A stretch of 64,000 nucleotides of DNA from NCBI GenBank assembly GCA_027485145.1, contig JAIXRO010000113.1, positions 1-64,000 of the forward strand, read 5' to 3'. Position numbers and translations under genes: made by a program. Below the pieces are notes generated by a model. It worked only from the letters and a program-made list of their open reading frames with translations, was not told where the DNA came from and did not search any database. The DNA comes from Hyphomonadaceae bacterium (GTDB lineage Bacteria > Pseudomonadota > Alphaproteobacteria > Caulobacterales > Hyphomonadaceae). This document shows positions 62,332 through 64,000 of this stretch, in pieces; position 1 is the stretch's first letter, and every line of letters starts with the position of its first letter.

Positions 62332-62727
62332 ATGTCCAAAGAGAATTCCAGAACAGTCTTGGTGGTTGAGGACAATGACCTCAACATGCGCCTGTTTTGC
62401 GACCTTCTGGGCGCGTACGGCTTCAAGACCTTCCAGTGCCGGGACGGCGCGAAGGCGGTGGAAATCGCCCGCAAGGAACTCCCGGATCTGATCATCATGG
62501 ACATCCAGCTGCCCGAGGTGTCCGGCCTCGACATCACCCGCTGGCTGAAGGACGACAAGAAACTCGCCCACATTCCCGTGCTCGCCGTCACCGCCTTTGC
62601 GATGCGCACGGACGAGCAGCGCGTGCGCGAAGCCGGCTGTGAAGGCTATCTCTCCAAACCCATCCAGATCGCCTCGTTCATCCGCGCGGTCGAGAACCTG
62701 ATGCCCAAGGCCCCCGCCACGGCATGA
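62332..62727 (+). CDS. divK: Single-domain response regulator DivK
   Basis: Receiver-only regulator of 131 residues, very close in motif to Caulobacter DivK, which controls polarity and the DivJ/PleC-CckA-CtrA cell cycle pathway. The phospho-acceptor is Asp57 in LIIMDIQLPE; the acidic pair is in VVEDND, with Thr in VTAFAM and Lys in YLSKPI. The first eight residues (MSKENSRT) are a small extra tail. The stop overlaps the pleD start (ATGA), the standard Caulobacterales arrangement. Confidence 0.96.
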   Translation: MSKENSRTVLVVEDNDLNMRLFCDLLGAYGFKTFQCRDGAKAVEIARKELPDLIIMDIQLPEVSGLDITRWLKDDKKLAHIPVLAVTAFAMRTDEQRVREAGCEGYLSKPIQIASFIRAVENLMPKAPATA

Positions 62728-64000
62728 GTGCGCGCATTCTCATTGTCGATGACATCGAGACCAACCGCCGCCTCCTGCAGGCGAAACTTGAGGCGCAGTA
62801 TCACTCGGTCCTGCTCGCCAGCCACGGCCTGCAGGCGCTGGAAATGGCGCGCGCACACGATCCCGAAATCATCCTGCTCGATGTGATGATGCCGGGTATG
62901 GACGGTTACGAAGTCTGCCGCCGCCTCAAGGCCGATCCGGTGACCAGCCACATTCCTGTCGTGATGGTCACCGCGCTCAGCGATGCCGAAGACCGGGTCA
63001 AGGGACTTGATGCGGGTGCGGAGGATTTTCTCACCAAGCCCGTGGACGACTTCCTGCTGAACTCGCGCGTCAACACGCTGATGCGCTACAGCGCTGTCAC
63101 GTCCGAGCTGCGCAAGCGCGAAGCCAATGGCCTCAAGGCCGGCGCGGTGGATGCACCGTCCGCCCTCGAACTGGATCGCCCGGCGCGCATCTTTCTGATC
63201 GATGACAATCCGCGCGCCTCGACACGCATTGCCACCCTGCTGCGCGACAATGGCCACAAGGTCATCACGCTGCTCGAATCCGGCAGCATGGGTGACATGG
63301 CGCAGGAGCGCACCGATGTGCTGCTCGTCTCGCTGCTGTCGCGCTCATTTGATCCTCTGAAACTCTGCGCCCACTTCAAGACCAATGACCTGACGCGCGC
63401 GGTCTCCATCCTGCTGATCTGCGATCCGCTTGACCGCGCCAAGGCCGTGAAGGGTCTCGAGATCGGCGCGAGTGACATGATCATGACGCCGATCGATCCG
63501 CAGGAGCTGCTCGCCCGCGTGCGCACCCAGACACGCCGTACACGGTATGTCGAAATCCTGCGCGACCGGGTGGACCGCGGCCTTGAACTCTCCGTCATCG
63601 ACCAGCTGACCGGCCTCTATAACCGCCGCTACATGACGCACCAGCTGCAGCAATACATGCACCGCGCCGTGATGGGCGGAAAGCCGCTCTCGGTCATGAT
63701 GCTAGACATCGATCACTTCAAGCGGATCAACGATTCCCACGGCCACCAGGCAGGCGATGAAGTGCTGCAGGAAATTGCCGACCGGCTGCGCCAGAACATC
63801 CGTCCCATGGACGTCGCCTGCCGGCCGGGCGGCGAAGAGTTCCTCGTCATCCTGCCGGAAACGCCGGGTGACATGGCCTTCGCCGCGGCCGAGCGCGTTC
63901 GCCGCGCCGTGGCCGCCGGTGACTTCAGCGTGCTGGACAATTCGCGCCAGGTTGCCGTCACCATCAGCGCCGGGGTCTCCAGCCTCCTCGGGCCGAACGA
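62724..64000 (+). CDS. pleD: Diguanylate cyclase response regulator PleD (cut by the window end)
   Basis: The frame stays open to the window edge (425 codons seen; Caulobacter PleD has about 454). Two receiver domains (about 1-125 and 153-272) are followed by a GGDEF domain. The first receiver keeps Asp9-Asp10 and phospho-Asp53; the second has Ser in the acceptor region (VLLVSLLSRSF) and is the expected dimerisation adaptor. The active site is GGEEF (369-373) and the c-di-GMP inhibitory site RxxD (Arg360-Asp363) is intact. The residue before GGEEF is Pro, where a Tyr is usual. PleD makes c-di-GMP at the stalked pole. Confidence 0.96.
   Translation, partial: MSARILIVDDIETNRRLLQAKLEAQYHSVLLASHGLQALEMARAHDPEIILLDVMMPGMDGYEVCRRLKADPVTSHIPVVMVTALSDAEDRVKGLDAGAEDFLTKPVDDFLLNSRVNTLMRYSAVTSELRKREANGLKAGAVDAPSALELDRPARIFLIDDNPRASTRIATLLRDNGHKVITLLESGSMGDMAQERTDVLLVSLLSRSFDPLKLCAHFKTNDLTRAVSILLICDPLDRAKAVKGLEIGASDMIMTPIDPQELLARVRTQTRRTRYVEILRDRVDRGLELSVIDQLTGLYNRRYMTHQLQQYMHRAVMGGKPLSVMMLDIDHFKRINDSHGHQAGDEVLQEIADRLRQNIRPMDVACRPGGEEFLVILPETPGDMAFAAAERVRRAVAAGDFSVLDNSRQVAVTISAGVSSLLGPN

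Noticed and set aside
1-64000. tRNA, rRNA or riboswitch genes
   Set aside because: No cloverleaf-like segment, rRNA motif or known riboswitch core was recognised by eye; a covariance-model scan would be needed to exclude small RNAs.

Overview
The window reads as a chromosome segment of a GC-rich alphaproteobacterium of the Caulobacterales/Hyphomonadaceae kind. The evidence is the divK-pleD pair at the right end, DinB with an N-terminal zinc ribbon beside it, the lptD-surA-pdxA-rsmA and pyrB-pyrC-plsY-dprA strings, and several TonB-dependent receptors. The family assignment is inference from gene content. No rRNA, tRNA, CRISPR array, transposase or phage gene was seen.

Left core block (1-16.0 kb). 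On the plus strand lie acpP-fabF-mltG-yicC-gmk (fatty acid synthesis, peptidoglycan chain termination, GMP kinase). Facing them on the minus strand are lptD-surA-pdxA-rsmA, then pyrB-pyrC-plsY-dprA, then ruvX and an AEC-type carrier. gatC and a conserved 42-residue protein follow on the plus strand. The pyrC product has lost nearly all zinc ligands and the catalytic Asp, so it is probably a structural partner of PyrB.

Accessory block (16.0-50.2 kb). This separates gatC from gatA and gatB. It holds: (a) a methyltransferase opposite a winged-helix/TPR regulator; (b) a Baeyer-Villiger-type monooxygenase opposite an MFS carrier; (c) an AraC regulator, a broken SDR gene and a tight five-gene operon (DUF1579-like secreted protein, alginate-export-type outer membrane barrel, SDR, ferritin-like/Fer4_19/double-CDGSH fusion, beta-propeller lipoprotein); (d) an XRE/MmyB regulator opposite a SnoaL-SCP2 pair; (e) a phosphorus-scavenging cluster with two TonB-dependent receptors, a propeller-phosphoesterase, a Tat-exported PhoD, a HAD-IIA phosphatase, an RpiR/SIS regulator, a PhnD-PhnC-PhnE-type ABC transporter and a new-looking secreted protein built from two copies of one domain joined by an Ala-Pro linker; (f) an M14 metallopeptidase. 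The two divergent control regions around the HAD and RpiR genes share sequence elements (TTTCATnnGAAA and ATACATTGAA), which suggests that one regulator governs receptor, phosphatases and transporter together. This cluster is the best candidate for an undescribed system.

Right core block (50.2-64 kb). It holds a medium-chain reductase, a small SET protein, a DUF6491-like lipoprotein, gatA, a small membrane protein, gatB, an orphan protein, a YkgJ-type Cys-cluster protein, the minus-strand run ridA-gdpD-femAB-like-HIT, dinB, and divK-pleD (pleD is cut by the window edge). Three copies of a TGTCATCCCGGC palindromic repeat family lie in gaps here, and three copies of a different dispersed repeat lie in convergent gaps of the accessory block.
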